A stretch of 64,000 bases of DNA, from positions 248,001 to 312,000 of the forward strand of contig JACKMB010000002.1 in assembly GCA_024235615.1 (NCBI GenBank), given 5' to 3'. This document shows, piece after piece, positions 56,536 to 64,000 of the stretch (within the stretch, counting starts at the first letter, position 1; the number at the start of each line of letters is the position of its first letter). Source of the stretch: Thauera sp. (lineage in GTDB: Bacteria > Pseudomonadota > Gammaproteobacteria > Burkholderiales > Rhodocyclaceae). Below the pieces are notes generated by a model. The model worked only from the letters and a program-made list of their open reading frames with translations, was not told the origin of the DNA and made no database searches. The position numbers were made by a program, and so were the translations under genes.

Positions 56536-57333
56536 TCAGGGTGCCGGGCGCGGCGCGAGCGCGTCGAGCAGCAGGCCGATGGTGTCGAAGCTGCGCTCGA
56601 ACAGGCTCTGCAGCACCGGCGCGAAGTTGCTCATGATCAGCAGCACGCCGATGAAGCCCGCGGTCAGCGTGATCGGAAAGCCCACCGCGAACAGGTTGAG
56701 CTGCGGCGCCGCGCGTGTCAGCACGCCGAGCGCGATGTTGGCCACGAGCAGCACCGCGATCACCGGCAGCGACAGCAGCAGCCCGGCCGCGAACACGGTG
56801 ATGCCGCTGCGCGCAAGGAAGGCCCAGCCACCGGCGTCCACCGCGTCGGTCGCCACCGGCAGCCACTCGAAGCTGCGCACCAGCAGGTCGATCATCAGCA
56901 GGTGGCCGTCGATGGCGAGGAAGATCAGGGTCGCGAGCAGGTTGAGGAAGTCGGACAGCACCGCGGTCTGACCGCCGGCGTCGGGGTCGAAGAAGATCGC
57001 GAACGACAGGCCCATCTGCATGCCGATCAGCGCGCCGGCCATGTCCACCGCGGCGAACACGATGCGCATGACGAAGCCGATGGCGATGCCGATCAGGATC
57101 TGCTGCGCGAAGATCGCCAGGCCCAGGCCGCCGCCGGGCGGCACCTGCGGCATCGGCGGCAGCACCGGCAGCACCGCCATCGCCACGCCCAGCCCGATCG
57201 CCAGGCGGATACGCACCGACACGCCGCGGTTGGAGAACACCGGCGCCGAGGCGAACAGCCCGAGCAGGCGCCCGAGCGGGAACATCAGCGCGGCCAGCCA
57301 GGCGTCGAGCTGGGCGGCGGTGACGGAGAGCAT
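56536..57333 (-). CDS. fliR: Flagellar export gate protein FliR
   Basis: 265 residues with about six membrane spans. FPLGRLLGLFASAPVFSNRG, VRIRLAIGLGVAMAVLPVLP and AALIGMQMGLSFAIFFDPDA-type region (GALIGMQMGLSFAIFFDP) are family hallmarks. Completes the FliPQR core channel. Last gene of the minus-strand fli run, convergent with the lipoprotein gene. Confidence 0.95.
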   Translation of the reverse strand: MLSVTAAQLDAWLAALMFPLGRLLGLFASAPVFSNRGVSVRIRLAIGLGVAMAVLPVLPPMPQVPPGGGLGLAIFAQQILIGIAIGFVMRIVFAAVDMAGALIGMQMGLSFAIFFDPDAGGQTAVLSDFLNLLATLIFLAIDGHLLMIDLLVRSFEWLPVATDAVDAGGWAFLARSGITVFAAGLLLSLPVIAVLLVANIALGVLTRAAPQLNLFAVGFPITLTAGFIGVLLIMSNFAPVLQSLFERSFDTIGLLLDALAPRPAP

Positions 57334-57367
57334 GCGGGCAGCGGCGGGCGAGGGGCGGGGAAGCGAC

Positions 57368-57637
57368 TCAGCCGATCATCGCCGGGATGGACTCGAACAG
57401 CCGGCGGATGAAGTCGGTGAGCAGGGTGATCATCCACGGCCCGGCCAGCACCAGGGTCACGAAGATCGCCACCAGCTTGGGTACGAAGGAGAGCGTCATC
57501 TCGTTGATCTGGGTGGCGGCCTGGAAGATGCTGATGATCAGGCCGGTGACCAGTGCGGCGAGGAAGAGCGGCGCCGACACCATCAGGGTGACCTCGACGG
57601 CCTGGCGGCCGAGCTCGATGACGGCGGTGGGGGTCAT
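57368..57637 (-). CDS. fliQ: Flagellar export gate protein FliQ
   Basis: 89 residues, two membrane spans. VIELGRQAVEVTLMVSAPLF and QAATQINEMTLSFVPKLVAI are the near-universal FliQ sequence. GGAG lies before the ATG; between fliP and fliR. Confidence 0.96.
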   Translation of the reverse strand: MTPTAVIELGRQAVEVTLMVSAPLFLAALVTGLIISIFQAATQINEMTLSFVPKLVAIFVTLVLAGPWMITLLTDFIRRLFESIPAMIG

Positions 57638-57662
57638 GGTCGTTCTCCTCGGGCGGGCGCGG

Positions 57663-58436
57663 TCACACCGCGAAGCTCTGCACCAGCGAGCCGATCAGCA
57701 GCGTCCAGCCGTCGACCAGCACGAACAGCATGATCTTGAAGGGCAGCGACACGATCACCGGCGACATCATCATCATGCCCATGGACATCAGCACCGAGGC
57801 CACGACCATGTCGATGATGATGAAGGGGATGAAGACGATGAAGCCGATCTGGAATGCGGTCTTGAGCTCGGAGGTCACGAAGGCGGGGATCACCACCCGC
57901 ATCGGCAGTTCCTCGGCCTTCTCCACCGGTGGCAGCTTGGCCAGCCCGGCGAAGAGCGCGAGGTCGGGCTCGCGCACCTGCGCGAGCATGAAGCCCTTGA
58001 CCGGCACCGAGGCGCGCTCGAGCGCCTCGTCGAACTGGATGCGGCCCTCGGACATCGGCAGGTAGGCCTCGGTGTAGACGCGCTCGGCGACCGGGGCCAT
58101 CACGAAGAAGGTCAGGAAGAGCGCGAGGCCGAGCAGCACCTGATTGGGCGGTGCCGTCTGCGTGCCCATGGCCTGGCGCAGCAGCGAGAACACGATGACG
58201 ATGCGGGTGAAGCAGGTCGTCATCAGCACCAATGCCGGGATGAAGCTCAGGAGCGTCATCAGCATCAGCGTCTGGATGGTGAGGCTGTAGGTCGTGCCGC
58301 CGCCGGCCGCCGGGCTGGTGGTGAGCGCGGGCAGGGCCTGGGCCGTCGCCAGCAGGGGCAGGCCGGCGAGCGCGCAGGCGAGCGCGACGCGCAGCAGGGC
58401 CCCGGGGTGGATCAGGGCGCGGCGCTCAGGCTTCAT
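57663..58436 (-). CDS. fliP: Flagellar export gate protein FliP
   Basis: 257 residues. A cleavable signal peptide ([20 protein letters not shown]) followed by the FliP core: [39 protein letters not shown], and the Met-rich [20 protein letters not shown] that forms the pore gasket. It overlaps fliO by 11 bp. Confidence 0.96.
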   Translation of the reverse strand: MKPERRALIHPGALLRVALACALAGLPLLATAQALPALTTSPAAGGGTTYSLTIQTLMLMTLLSFIPALVLMTTCFTRIVIVFSLLRQAMGTQTAPPNQVLLGLALFLTFFVMAPVAERVYTEAYLPMSEGRIQFDEALERASVPVKGFMLAQVREPDLALFAGLAKLPPVEKAEELPMRVVIPAFVTSELKTAFQIGFIVFIPFIIIDMVVASVLMSMGMMMMSPVIVSLPFKIMLFVLVDGWTLLIGSLVQSFAV

Positions 58437-58788
58437 CGCGCCGCTCCCTGCGCTCCGCGGCCTGGTGCAGCCAGGCGGCGAAGCTCTTGCCGGCGGGCGG
58501 GGGCTGGCCCGGCACGTCGGCCGGCAGCGCCAGCTCGGCGCGCTTCATCTCGTGCAGGCGGGTCACGCTGCCCGGCGCCACGCCCAGCACCAGCACGTCC
58601 TCGCCGATCTCGACCAGCACCACGCGCTCGCGCGGACCGACCGCGGCCGCGCCGAGCACCTTGACCGCCGCGCCGCCGCCGCGCGGCGCGGACAGGCGGC
58701 GGAGCAGCCACAGGCAGGCGAACAGCAGGCCGACGACCACCGCCAGGCCGAAGCTCATCTGCAGGAGGCTGGCGCCGAGTTCGGGCAT
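58426..58788 (-). CDS. fliO: Flagellar biosynthesis protein FliO
   Basis: 120 residues. One membrane span ([20 protein letters not shown]), then a small cytoplasmic domain with [20 protein letters not shown], the conserved FliO motif. Assists FliP hexamer assembly. Overlaps fliP; 8 nt after fliN. Confidence 0.9.
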   Translation of the reverse strand: MPELGASLLQMSFGLAVVVGLLFACLWLLRRLSAPRGGGAAVKVLGAAAVGPRERVVLVEIGEDVLVLGVAPGSVTRLHEMKRAELALPADVPGQPPPAGKSFAAWLHQAAERRERRDEA

Positions 58789-58796
58789 CGCGGGGC

Positions 58797-59264
58797 TCAG
58801 TTGCGGATCTTCCGCATGCGCTCGGCGGGGGTGATGATGTCGGTGAGGCGGATGCCGAACTTGTCGTTCACCACCACGACCTCGCCCTGGGCGATGAGGG
58901 TGCCGTTGACCAGCACATCCATGGGCTCGCCGGCCAGGCCGTCAAGCTCGACCACCGAGCCGTGGGCGAGCTGCAGCAGGTTGCGGATCGACAGCTTGGT
59001 GCGCCCGAGCTCCACGGTGATCTGCACCGGGATGTCGAGGATCATGTCGAAGTCGTTGAGCGCGCCGGGCTTGGCTGCGGGGGCGCCGAAGTCCTCGAAG
59101 AGCTGGCTGGCGGGGCGGGCCTGGTAGGGCGAGTCGCCCATCGCCGCGGCCGCAAGCTCGGCGGCGACGCGATCGGCCTCGCTGTCGCCGCTCTCCTCGA
59201 CGGCGGCCTGCTCCTGCATCGCGGCTGCCCAGTCGTCGTCGGTAATCAGGTTCTCGTCAGCCAT
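58797..59264 (-). CDS. fliN: Flagellar motor switch protein FliN
   Basis: 155 residues. An acidic N-terminal extension of about 70 residues, then the SpoA domain: DIPVQITVELGRTKLSIRNL, GSVVELDGLAGEPMDVLVNG, VNDKFGIRLTDII. C-ring component with FliM and FliG. The start overlaps the end of fliM by 8 bp. Confidence 0.95.
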   Translation of the reverse strand: MADENLITDDDWAAAMQEQAAVEESGDSEADRVAAELAAAAMGDSPYQARPASQLFEDFGAPAAKPGALNDFDMILDIPVQITVELGRTKLSIRNLLQLAHGSVVELDGLAGEPMDVLVNGTLIAQGEVVVVNDKFGIRLTDIITPAERMRKIRN

Positions 59265-60267
59265 TCTGGGCTCCCGGAATCGTGGGGGAATCGGTTTCCT
59301 CGGCGGTGATGAAGCGCTCCACGCGCAGCGCGTAGCGCCCGTTGCGCGTGCCCTGGCGGCATTCGAACACCGGCACGCCGTCGACCTCGGCCTGCAGCAG
59401 CGGCTGCACGGCGAGCGGGATCACGTCGCCGACGCGCATGTCGACGATGTCGCGCAGGCTCACCCTGGCGGTGCCGAAGGTGCACGCGAGCTCGACCTCG
59501 GCGGTCTGCAGCTGCCGCGTCAGCAGCTTGATCCAGCGCCGGTCCGAGGTCAGGTGGTCGCTCTGCATGGCGGAGTAGAGCAGGTCGCGGATGGGCTCCA
59601 GCATCGAGTACGGGAAGCAGATGTGCATCTCGGCCTGGGAGCCGCCGAACTCGACCGAGAAGCTGGTCGCCACGACCACCTCGGAGGGGGTGGCGATGTT
59701 GGCGAACTGCGAGTTCATCTCGGAGCGGATGAATTCGGGCTGCAGCTTGAACACCGGCGCCCAGGCACGCACGTATTCGGTGAAGACGACGTCGAGCATG
59801 CCGCGGATGATGCGCTGCTCGGTCGGGGTGAAGTCGCGCCCTTCCACGCGGGTGTGGAAGCGGCCGTCGCCGCCGAACATGTTGTCCACCACCAGGAAGA
59901 CCAGGTTTGGGTCGAACACGACCAGCCCGGTGCCGCGCAGCGGCTTGGCGGTGATCAGGTTGAGGTTGGTGGGCACCACCAGGTTGCGCACGAACTCGGC
60001 GTACTTCTGCACCTTGATCGGCCCCGCCGAGACCTCGGCGTTGCGGTGCATGTAGTTGAACAGGCCGATGCGCAGGTAGCGCGCGAAGCGCTCGTTGATG
60101 AGCTCGAGCGTGGGCATGCGCCCGCGCACGATGCGCTCCTGCGTGGCGAGGTTGTACGGGCGTACCCCCTCCGCCCCGGCCTCGTCCGCGACCGGCTCGT
60201 CCGACTCGCCGGTGACGCCCCGCAGCAGGGCGTCGACCTCTTCCTGGGAGAGAAAGTCCGCGGACAT
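59257..60267 (-). CDS. fliM: Flagellar motor switch protein FliM
   Basis: 336 residues. The N-terminal MSADFLSQEEVDALLRGVTG is the CheY-P binding peptide, so chemotactic switching is expected although no che gene lies in the window. Middle domain YNLATQERIVRGRMPTLELI and VVDNMFGGDGRF; C-terminal SpoA domain. Preceded by fliL (12 nt). Confidence 0.96.
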   Translation of the reverse strand: MSADFLSQEEVDALLRGVTGESDEPVADEAGAEGVRPYNLATQERIVRGRMPTLELINERFARYLRIGLFNYMHRNAEVSAGPIKVQKYAEFVRNLVVPTNLNLITAKPLRGTGLVVFDPNLVFLVVDNMFGGDGRFHTRVEGRDFTPTEQRIIRGMLDVVFTEYVRAWAPVFKLQPEFIRSEMNSQFANIATPSEVVVATSFSVEFGGSQAEMHICFPYSMLEPIRDLLYSAMQSDHLTSDRRWIKLLTRQLQTAEVELACTFGTARVSLRDIVDMRVGDVIPLAVQPLLQAEVDGVPVFECRQGTRNGRYALRVERFITAEETDSPTIPGAQNG

Positions 60268-60279
60268 GGCGGCGTTCCC

Positions 60280-60852
60280 TTACTGGATGATGAAGGAGGT
60301 GAACAGCACGGCCTGCACCGGGCCGTTGGGCACCGGCTTGCCGGCCGCGTCGCGCACCGGCTTGAATCCGAGCGCCTCGTTGATGCTCTCGGTGATCGCC
60401 AGCGACAAGGCCTCGCGGCCCTCGACGGTGGCGACCTCGGAGGGCAGCTTGCTCGACAGCAGCAGGTTGATGCGGTGGCGGATCTCCGGCATGAAGGCCT
60501 TCAGGGTCGCGTCCATGGTGGCGTCGGCCACGCGCATCACCGCCACCACCTGCAGGTAGTGGTCGCCCTCGTCGCGCCGCAGGTTGACCGTGAAGGCCTC
60601 GAGCGGGATGAAGGTAGGCGGCTTGGTGAGGTCCACCGTGCCGGTGGTCTGCAGCTGCTGCGCAGCCGGTGCGGCGTGGGCCGCGGGCTCCTCGTGCTCC
60701 TTGTCCTTGCCGCCCTTGAGCAGCAGCAGTGCGACGAGCGCACCCAGCACGAGCACGATCACCACGAGCACGATGATGAGGATCAGGCCGAGCTTGCCCT
60801 TCTTCTTGGGGGTCTCGTCGCCTTCCTCGGTCTTTGCCGGCGCCTTGGCCAT
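60280..60852 (-). CDS. fliL: Flagellar basal-body protein FliL
   Basis: 190 residues. Lys-rich N-terminus, one span (LGLILIIVLVVIVLVLGALV) and a periplasmic domain FIPLEAFTVNLRRDEGDHYL ending in INEALGF and VQAVLFTSFIIQ. Supports stator function. ATG 60852 has AGGAG upstream; an in-frame ATG 15 codons earlier lacks one. A weak sigma-54-like sequence lies near 60922-60937. Confidence 0.93.
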   Translation of the reverse strand: MAKAPAKTEEGDETPKKKGKLGLILIIVLVVIVLVLGALVALLLLKGGKDKEHEEPAAHAAPAAQQLQTTGTVDLTKPPTFIPLEAFTVNLRRDEGDHYLQVVAVMRVADATMDATLKAFMPEIRHRINLLLSSKLPSEVATVEGREALSLAITESINEALGFKPVRDAAGKPVPNGPVQAVLFTSFIIQ

Positions 60853-60945
60853 GCGAATCTCCTGTAGTACGGATTGAATTATCCGGGAGGTCCGCACTCG
60901 CCAAAGCGCCGATTAGTGGGGCAAGCCCGCCCCAATTCGCGCGCT

Positions 60946-62376
60946 TCAGGCGAAGGTGTCGACCATCCCCTGTTGCTGCTTCAGCCACACGCTCGCGCTG
61001 CCTGCGCCGGTGTTGCCACCTGCGCCCGCCTCGCCGCGTTCGCCACGACTGCCCCCGCCTTCGCGTCCATCCCCCTCGCGGCCCTGGCCGGAGGTGCTCA
61101 CGTTGGCGTCGCCCAGCAGGATCCCCGCCTGCTGCAGCGCCTCGCGCAGCTGCGGGAGCGCACGCTCGAGCGCGTCGCGTGCCGCCTGGCTGGAGGCGAT
61201 GAACTGCGCCGTCGTCTGGTCGCCGGAGAGGTTGATCGACACCTCGAGCTTGCCCATGTTCGGCGGCGTCAGCACGAGCTCGGCCTTGCTCTCGGCGCGG
61301 CCGAGCATCCAGCGCACCTGGTTGCCGACGTCCTCCGCCCAGCCCGGCTCGCCCGCCGGAGTCGCCACCGGCAGTTGCGGCGACGCGGCCTGCGCGGCAG
61401 CGGACGGGCGCAGCAGCTGCGTGGCACCCTGGGTGTGCGCCAACCCGTGCGCCTGGGTGCCGGTCGGGCCCAGCCCCTCGAGCACGTCCGCCTGCATGCC
61501 GCCCGTGGCGGCTCCGGTCGCGCTGCGCGCCGCCGCGGCTGCGGCGGCGAACTCGCGGCCCTGCAGCAGGAAGGCCGGAGTGGCGTCGGCATCGATACCC
61601 GCGTCGCCGCCGGCCGTGGCCGTCAGATCGGTTTTCGGCAGCAGGGCGGAATTCTGAAGCGACTTGCGTCCGCCGTCTGCGCTCAGTTGCAGCGTGCCGG
61701 TATCGGCAGCGGCCTCGTCCGCGCTGGAAGGAGATTCCGCACGACCGGCGAGGAGTGCGGCAATCGCTGCCGGCAGTCCGGCAAGCGCTGCCGGGTCGGT
61801 GGGCGAGCTTGCCGTGGCGGAGGCCGCTTCGGCAGGTGTTTCGTCGGTGTCGGCGACGACGCCCGCAGCCAGCGCAGCGAGACGCGCGGCGTGGCCGGTC
61901 TGGCCCGCAACGGCCTCGGCATCGCCGGCAGCGGCGGCCTCGCCGGATGCGCCAGCCTGCGTGGTGTCTTCATGCGCGGCAGCGCCCCGTGTGTTGTCGG
62001 GGGCGTTCGCGCCGTCCGCGCGCGACGAGGAGGATCCGGAAGCCGAGGCTCCTCCGGCGTCCGTCCGGGCGGCGCTCGTGGCGCCGGTATCCGCGCCCGA
62101 TTCGCCATCCGCGGGGCCGCTTCCGGCCGGGCGCTCGGGCTCGCGAGGGGCTTCGGCCGAGGCCGTGCGCTCGGGCGGAAGCGGGGCCGGCGGCGCGGAT
62201 TCGGGCTTGCGCGGCGCCGGCTCCGGCGTGTTCATGCGGTTCTCGAGCGCGCGCGAGAAGCTGTCCGACTGCGCGCCGAGGCCATCCAGGGCGGAGATGC
62301 CGATGCGTGCCTGCTGGGAGCCGAGGCGAAGCTGCGCGGCGTTGCCGAGGCTGGAAGTGGAGAACGGGGAGGACAT
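60946..62376 (-). CDS. fliK: Hook-length control protein FliK
   Basis: 476 residues. The first two thirds are a low-complexity Ala/Ser/Pro/Asp-rich ruler. The conserved C-terminal Flg_hook domain (about 355-435) contains LVLTPPNMGKLEVSINLSGD and ALPQLREALQQAGILLGDAN, which switches FlhB specificity. Start MSSPFSTSSLGNAAQLRLGS at 62376 chosen for its GAGAGGC site. It has its own sigma-54 type promoter and lies 93 bp before fliL. Confidence 0.92.
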   Translation of the reverse strand: MSSPFSTSSLGNAAQLRLGSQQARIGISALDGLGAQSDSFSRALENRMNTPEPAPRKPESAPPAPLPPERTASAEAPREPERPAGSGPADGESGADTGATSAARTDAGGASASGSSSSRADGANAPDNTRGAAAHEDTTQAGASGEAAAAGDAEAVAGQTGHAARLAALAAGVVADTDETPAEAASATASSPTDPAALAGLPAAIAALLAGRAESPSSADEAAADTGTLQLSADGGRKSLQNSALLPKTDLTATAGGDAGIDADATPAFLLQGREFAAAAAAARSATGAATGGMQADVLEGLGPTGTQAHGLAHTQGATQLLRPSAAAQAASPQLPVATPAGEPGWAEDVGNQVRWMLGRAESKAELVLTPPNMGKLEVSINLSGDQTTAQFIASSQAARDALERALPQLREALQQAGILLGDANVSTSGQGREGDGREGGGSRGERGEAGAGGNTGAGSASVWLKQQQGMVDTFA

Positions 62377-62437
62377 GGTTGCGGGCCTCTCATGGGCTGG
62401 GTGCGATGGATCGAGGACGATCCGACAGTCCATCAAA

Positions 62438-62453
62438 AGCAAGCCTCATGCCA
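62438..62453 (-). promoter_or_regulatory. Sigma-54 promoter for fliK
   Basis: On the minus strand TGGCATG-AGGC-TTGCT, matching TGGCACG-N4-TTGCW at all core positions with correct spacing. It lies between fliJ and fliK, with the -12 element 61 bp before the fliK ATG. Confidence 0.85.
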
Positions 62454-62495
62454 TGGGTACGTCAGCGGATCGGGCGCCTGCCGCGGCTGCCCGCG

Positions 62496-62936
62496 TCAGG
62501 CGTCTTCGCGGCCGCGCCGCGCAGCGTGCTCGTCCGACTGCTTCTGCTCCTGGCGCGCCTCGCTGCGCGCGACGGTCTGCTGGTGGCGCTGGGCGAGGGT
62601 GTCGAAGGCCTTCAGCTTGGTGCGCTGGGCCAGCCAGGCCTGCTGGCCTTCGGCGGTGCGCGCGCGGGATTGCTCGACCACCTTGCGCTGGGCGGCGATC
62701 GCGTCGTCGAGCTTGGCGATGAAGGCGCTGTAGTTGCGCCACGCGTCGGGGCTCAGGCCATCGCGTGCGGCCTGCACGAAGCGCTCGTGGTATTCCGCGC
62801 GGTAGTCCTCGAGCATCTTCAGCTTCTGTTCCACGTCGCGCTCGGCTGCGACCAGCTCGCCGAGCTTGCGTGCGGCTTCGTCGGTGCGGGTGCTGGCGAG
62901 ATCGAGCAGGGGCTGAAGGTGGAAGGCGGGAGGCAT
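62496..62936 (-). CDS. fliJ: Flagellar export protein FliJ
   Basis: 146 residues, almost entirely predicted coiled coil. FHLQPLLDLASTRTDEAARK and ERDVEQKLKMLEDYRAEYHE fit FliJ, the stalk of the FliHIJ ATPase. ATG 62936 (MPPAFHLQPL) matches family starts; upstream in-frame sequence is repeat-rich intergenic DNA. GGGAGGC precedes it. Confidence 0.9.
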   Translation of the reverse strand: MPPAFHLQPLLDLASTRTDEAARKLGELVAAERDVEQKLKMLEDYRAEYHERFVQAARDGLSPDAWRNYSAFIAKLDDAIAAQRKVVEQSRARTAEGQQAWLAQRTKLKAFDTLAQRHQQTVARSEARQEQKQSDEHAARRGREDA

Positions 62937-63097
62937 CGGCGTCGTTTCGGGGCGTTTTTGCAAACGGCATTCTAGCCGCTCGCGACCTGCCCGAGGTGGG
63001 CATATCGCGGCCGGCCGGCCGTCGACCGTGACGAAATGCTCGCGTCGATGTCGCAGCGGGCGGCGCGGCGCAGGTCGCGAATGCCGCACGCTCCCCG

Positions 63098-63165
63098 CGC
63101 CTAACGCCTAACGCCTAACGCCTAACGCCTAACGCCTGACGCCTCACGCGAACGCCTCACGCGAA
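63098..63165. repeat. CGCCTAA heptamer tandem array abutting the fliI stop
   Basis: Five perfect CGCCTAA units (63098-63132), then CGCCTGA and CGCCTCA variants to 63146. These run into two tandem copies of the 13-mer CGCCTCACGCGAA (63140-63152, 63153-63165); the second copy contains the fliI stop codon and its last two sense codons. The remaining fliI-fliJ gap (62937-63097) shows nothing else clear. Confidence 0.9.
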
Positions 63166-64000
63166 CACCTGCCCGAGCTTCTGCAGGGCGCCCTCGTAGG
63201 TCTCGTGCTCCTGGATGCCCTGCTGCAGGAAGGCCTCCAGCCTGGGATAGAGCTTGACCGCCATGTCGAGCAGGGGATCGCCGCCGGGCTGGTAGGCGCC
63301 GACCGCGATGAGGTCGCGCGAGCGCTGGTAGCGCGAGAAGAATTGCTTGAACTGGCGCACCACGTTGAAGTGGTCGTCGCCCACCAGGTTGTGCATCGCG
63401 CGCGAGATCGACTGCTCGATGTCGATCGCCGGGTAGTGGCCCTGGTCGGCGAGGTTGCGCGAGAGCACGAAGTGGCCGTCGAGAATGGCGCGCGCGGAGT
63501 CGGCGATCGGGTCCTGCTGGTCGTCGCCCTCGGCGAGGACGGTGTAGAAGGCGGTGATCGAGCCGCCGCCCTCGGGGCCGTTGCCGGCGCGCTCGACCAG
63601 CGCCGGCAGGCGGGCGAACACGCTCGGCGGGTAGCCGCGGGTGACCGGCGGTTCGCCGATCGCGAGCGCGATCTCGCGCTGGGCCATGGCGTAGCGCGTC
63701 AGCGAGTCCATGATCAGCAGCACCTGGCGGCCCTGATCGCGGAAATACTCGGCCACCGTGGTGGCGTAGGCGGCGCCCTGCATGCGCATCAGCGGGCTGG
63801 TGTCGGCGGGGGCCGCCACCACCACCGAGCGCGCCAGGCCCTCGGGGCCCAGGCTGTGCTCGATGAATTCCTTGACCTCGCGGCCGCGCTCGCCGATCAG
63901 CCCGACCACGATGATCTCGGCCTCGGTGTAGCGCGCCATCATGCCGATGAGCACCGACTTGCCCACGCCCGAGCCGGCGAAGAGGCCGAGGCGCTGGCCG
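63157..64000 (-). CDS. fliI: Flagellar export ATPase FliI, C-terminal part (runs off window)
   Basis: The last 280 or so residues of an F1-beta-like ATPase of normally about 450. The Walker A GSGVGKS is just inside the window edge; Walker [41 protein letters not shown], and the FliI-typical SAR-like [19 protein letters not shown] follow. Energises substrate unloading at the export gate. The frame is open to position 64000. The stop codon lies in the repeat array. Confidence 0.95.
   Translation of the reverse strand, partial: GQRLGLFAGSGVGKSVLIGMMARYTEAEIIVVGLIGERGREVKEFIEHSLGPEGLARSVVVAAPADTSPLMRMQGAAYATTVAEYFRDQGRQVLLIMDSLTRYAMAQREIALAIGEPPVTRGYPPSVFARLPALVERAGNGPEGGGSITAFYTVLAEGDDQQDPIADSARAILDGHFVLSRNLADQGHYPAIDIEQSISRAMHNLVGDDHFNVVRQFKQFFSRYQRSRDLIAVGAYQPGGDPLLDMAVKLYPRLEAFLQQGIQEHETYEGALQKLGQVFA

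Noticed and set aside
60922..60937. Sigma-54-like sequence on the minus strand before fliL (TTGGGGC-GGGC-TTGCC)
   Set aside because: Only one G of the -24 GG is in register and the element poorly matches the rest of the consensus; may simply be a hairpin.

Overview
The window is high-GC DNA of the Thauera type (Betaproteobacteria, Rhodocyclales). It joins two large blocks: anaerobic aromatic-acid catabolism (1 to about 29.1 kb) and flagellar assembly (about 29.9 to 64 kb). The benzoyl-CoA genes run had-oah-dch-bcrCBAD-fdx, with predicted protein lengths matching my recollection of Thauera aromatica, and differ from the bzd layout of Azoarcus. No rRNA, tRNA, IS element, phage or CRISPR array was seen.

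Region 1 (1-9584, minus strand) is a compact padBCDEFGHIJ operon. PadJ (cut by the window edge) activates phenylacetate to phenylacetyl-CoA. PadBCD, a membrane molybdenum/Fe-S enzyme, oxidises this to phenylglyoxylate, and PadEFGHI converts phenylglyoxylate to benzoyl-CoA. A CBS-ACT protein gene is divergent from padB. Region 2 (10.8-13.9 kb, minus strand) holds a diiron ferritin-like protein and the 2-oxoglutarate:ferredoxin oxidoreductase genes korB and korA, the presumed source of reduced ferredoxin. Region 3 (14.2-24.1 kb, plus strand) is had, oah, dch, bcrC, bcrB, bcrA, bcrD, fdx, two GNAT acetyltransferases and an SDR. KOR reduces ferredoxin, BcrABCD uses it with ATP to dearomatise benzoyl-CoA, and Dch, Had and Oah take the diene to 3-hydroxypimeloyl-CoA. 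Region 4 (24.2-29.1 kb) is a branched-chain-type ABC transporter in which the second permease is fused to an ATPase, probably for an aromatic acid. Related 18-bp palindromes (consensus GTTnACGTnnACGTnAAC) lie in both divergent intergenic regions (padB/CBS and korA/had), suggesting one regulator for the whole pathway.

Region 5 (29.9-38.4 kb, plus) is flhB, flhA, flhF, flhG, fliA, motC, motD. FlhG has lost its ATP-binding motif but keeps the N-terminal FlhF-activating motif. A REP pair lies between flhA and flhF, and a tandem array of REP hairpins follows motD. Region 6 (38.9-45.3 kb, minus) carries topoisomerase IV (parE, a 59-codon ORF, parC) next to flgN, flgM and flgA. Region 7 (45.5-56.5 kb, plus) is flgBCDEFGHIJKL and a small lipoprotein gene; flgK is interrupted by about nine frame changes within 0.5 kb. 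Region 8 (56.5-64 kb, minus) is fliR, Q, P, O, N, M, L, K, J and partial fliI.

Sigma-54 type promoters are visible before flgG, flgK and fliK and a sigma-28 type promoter before flgM, giving the usual tiered flagellar control. A CGCCTAA heptamer tandem repeat abuts the fliI stop codon, and related degenerate copies occur in two other intergenic regions.
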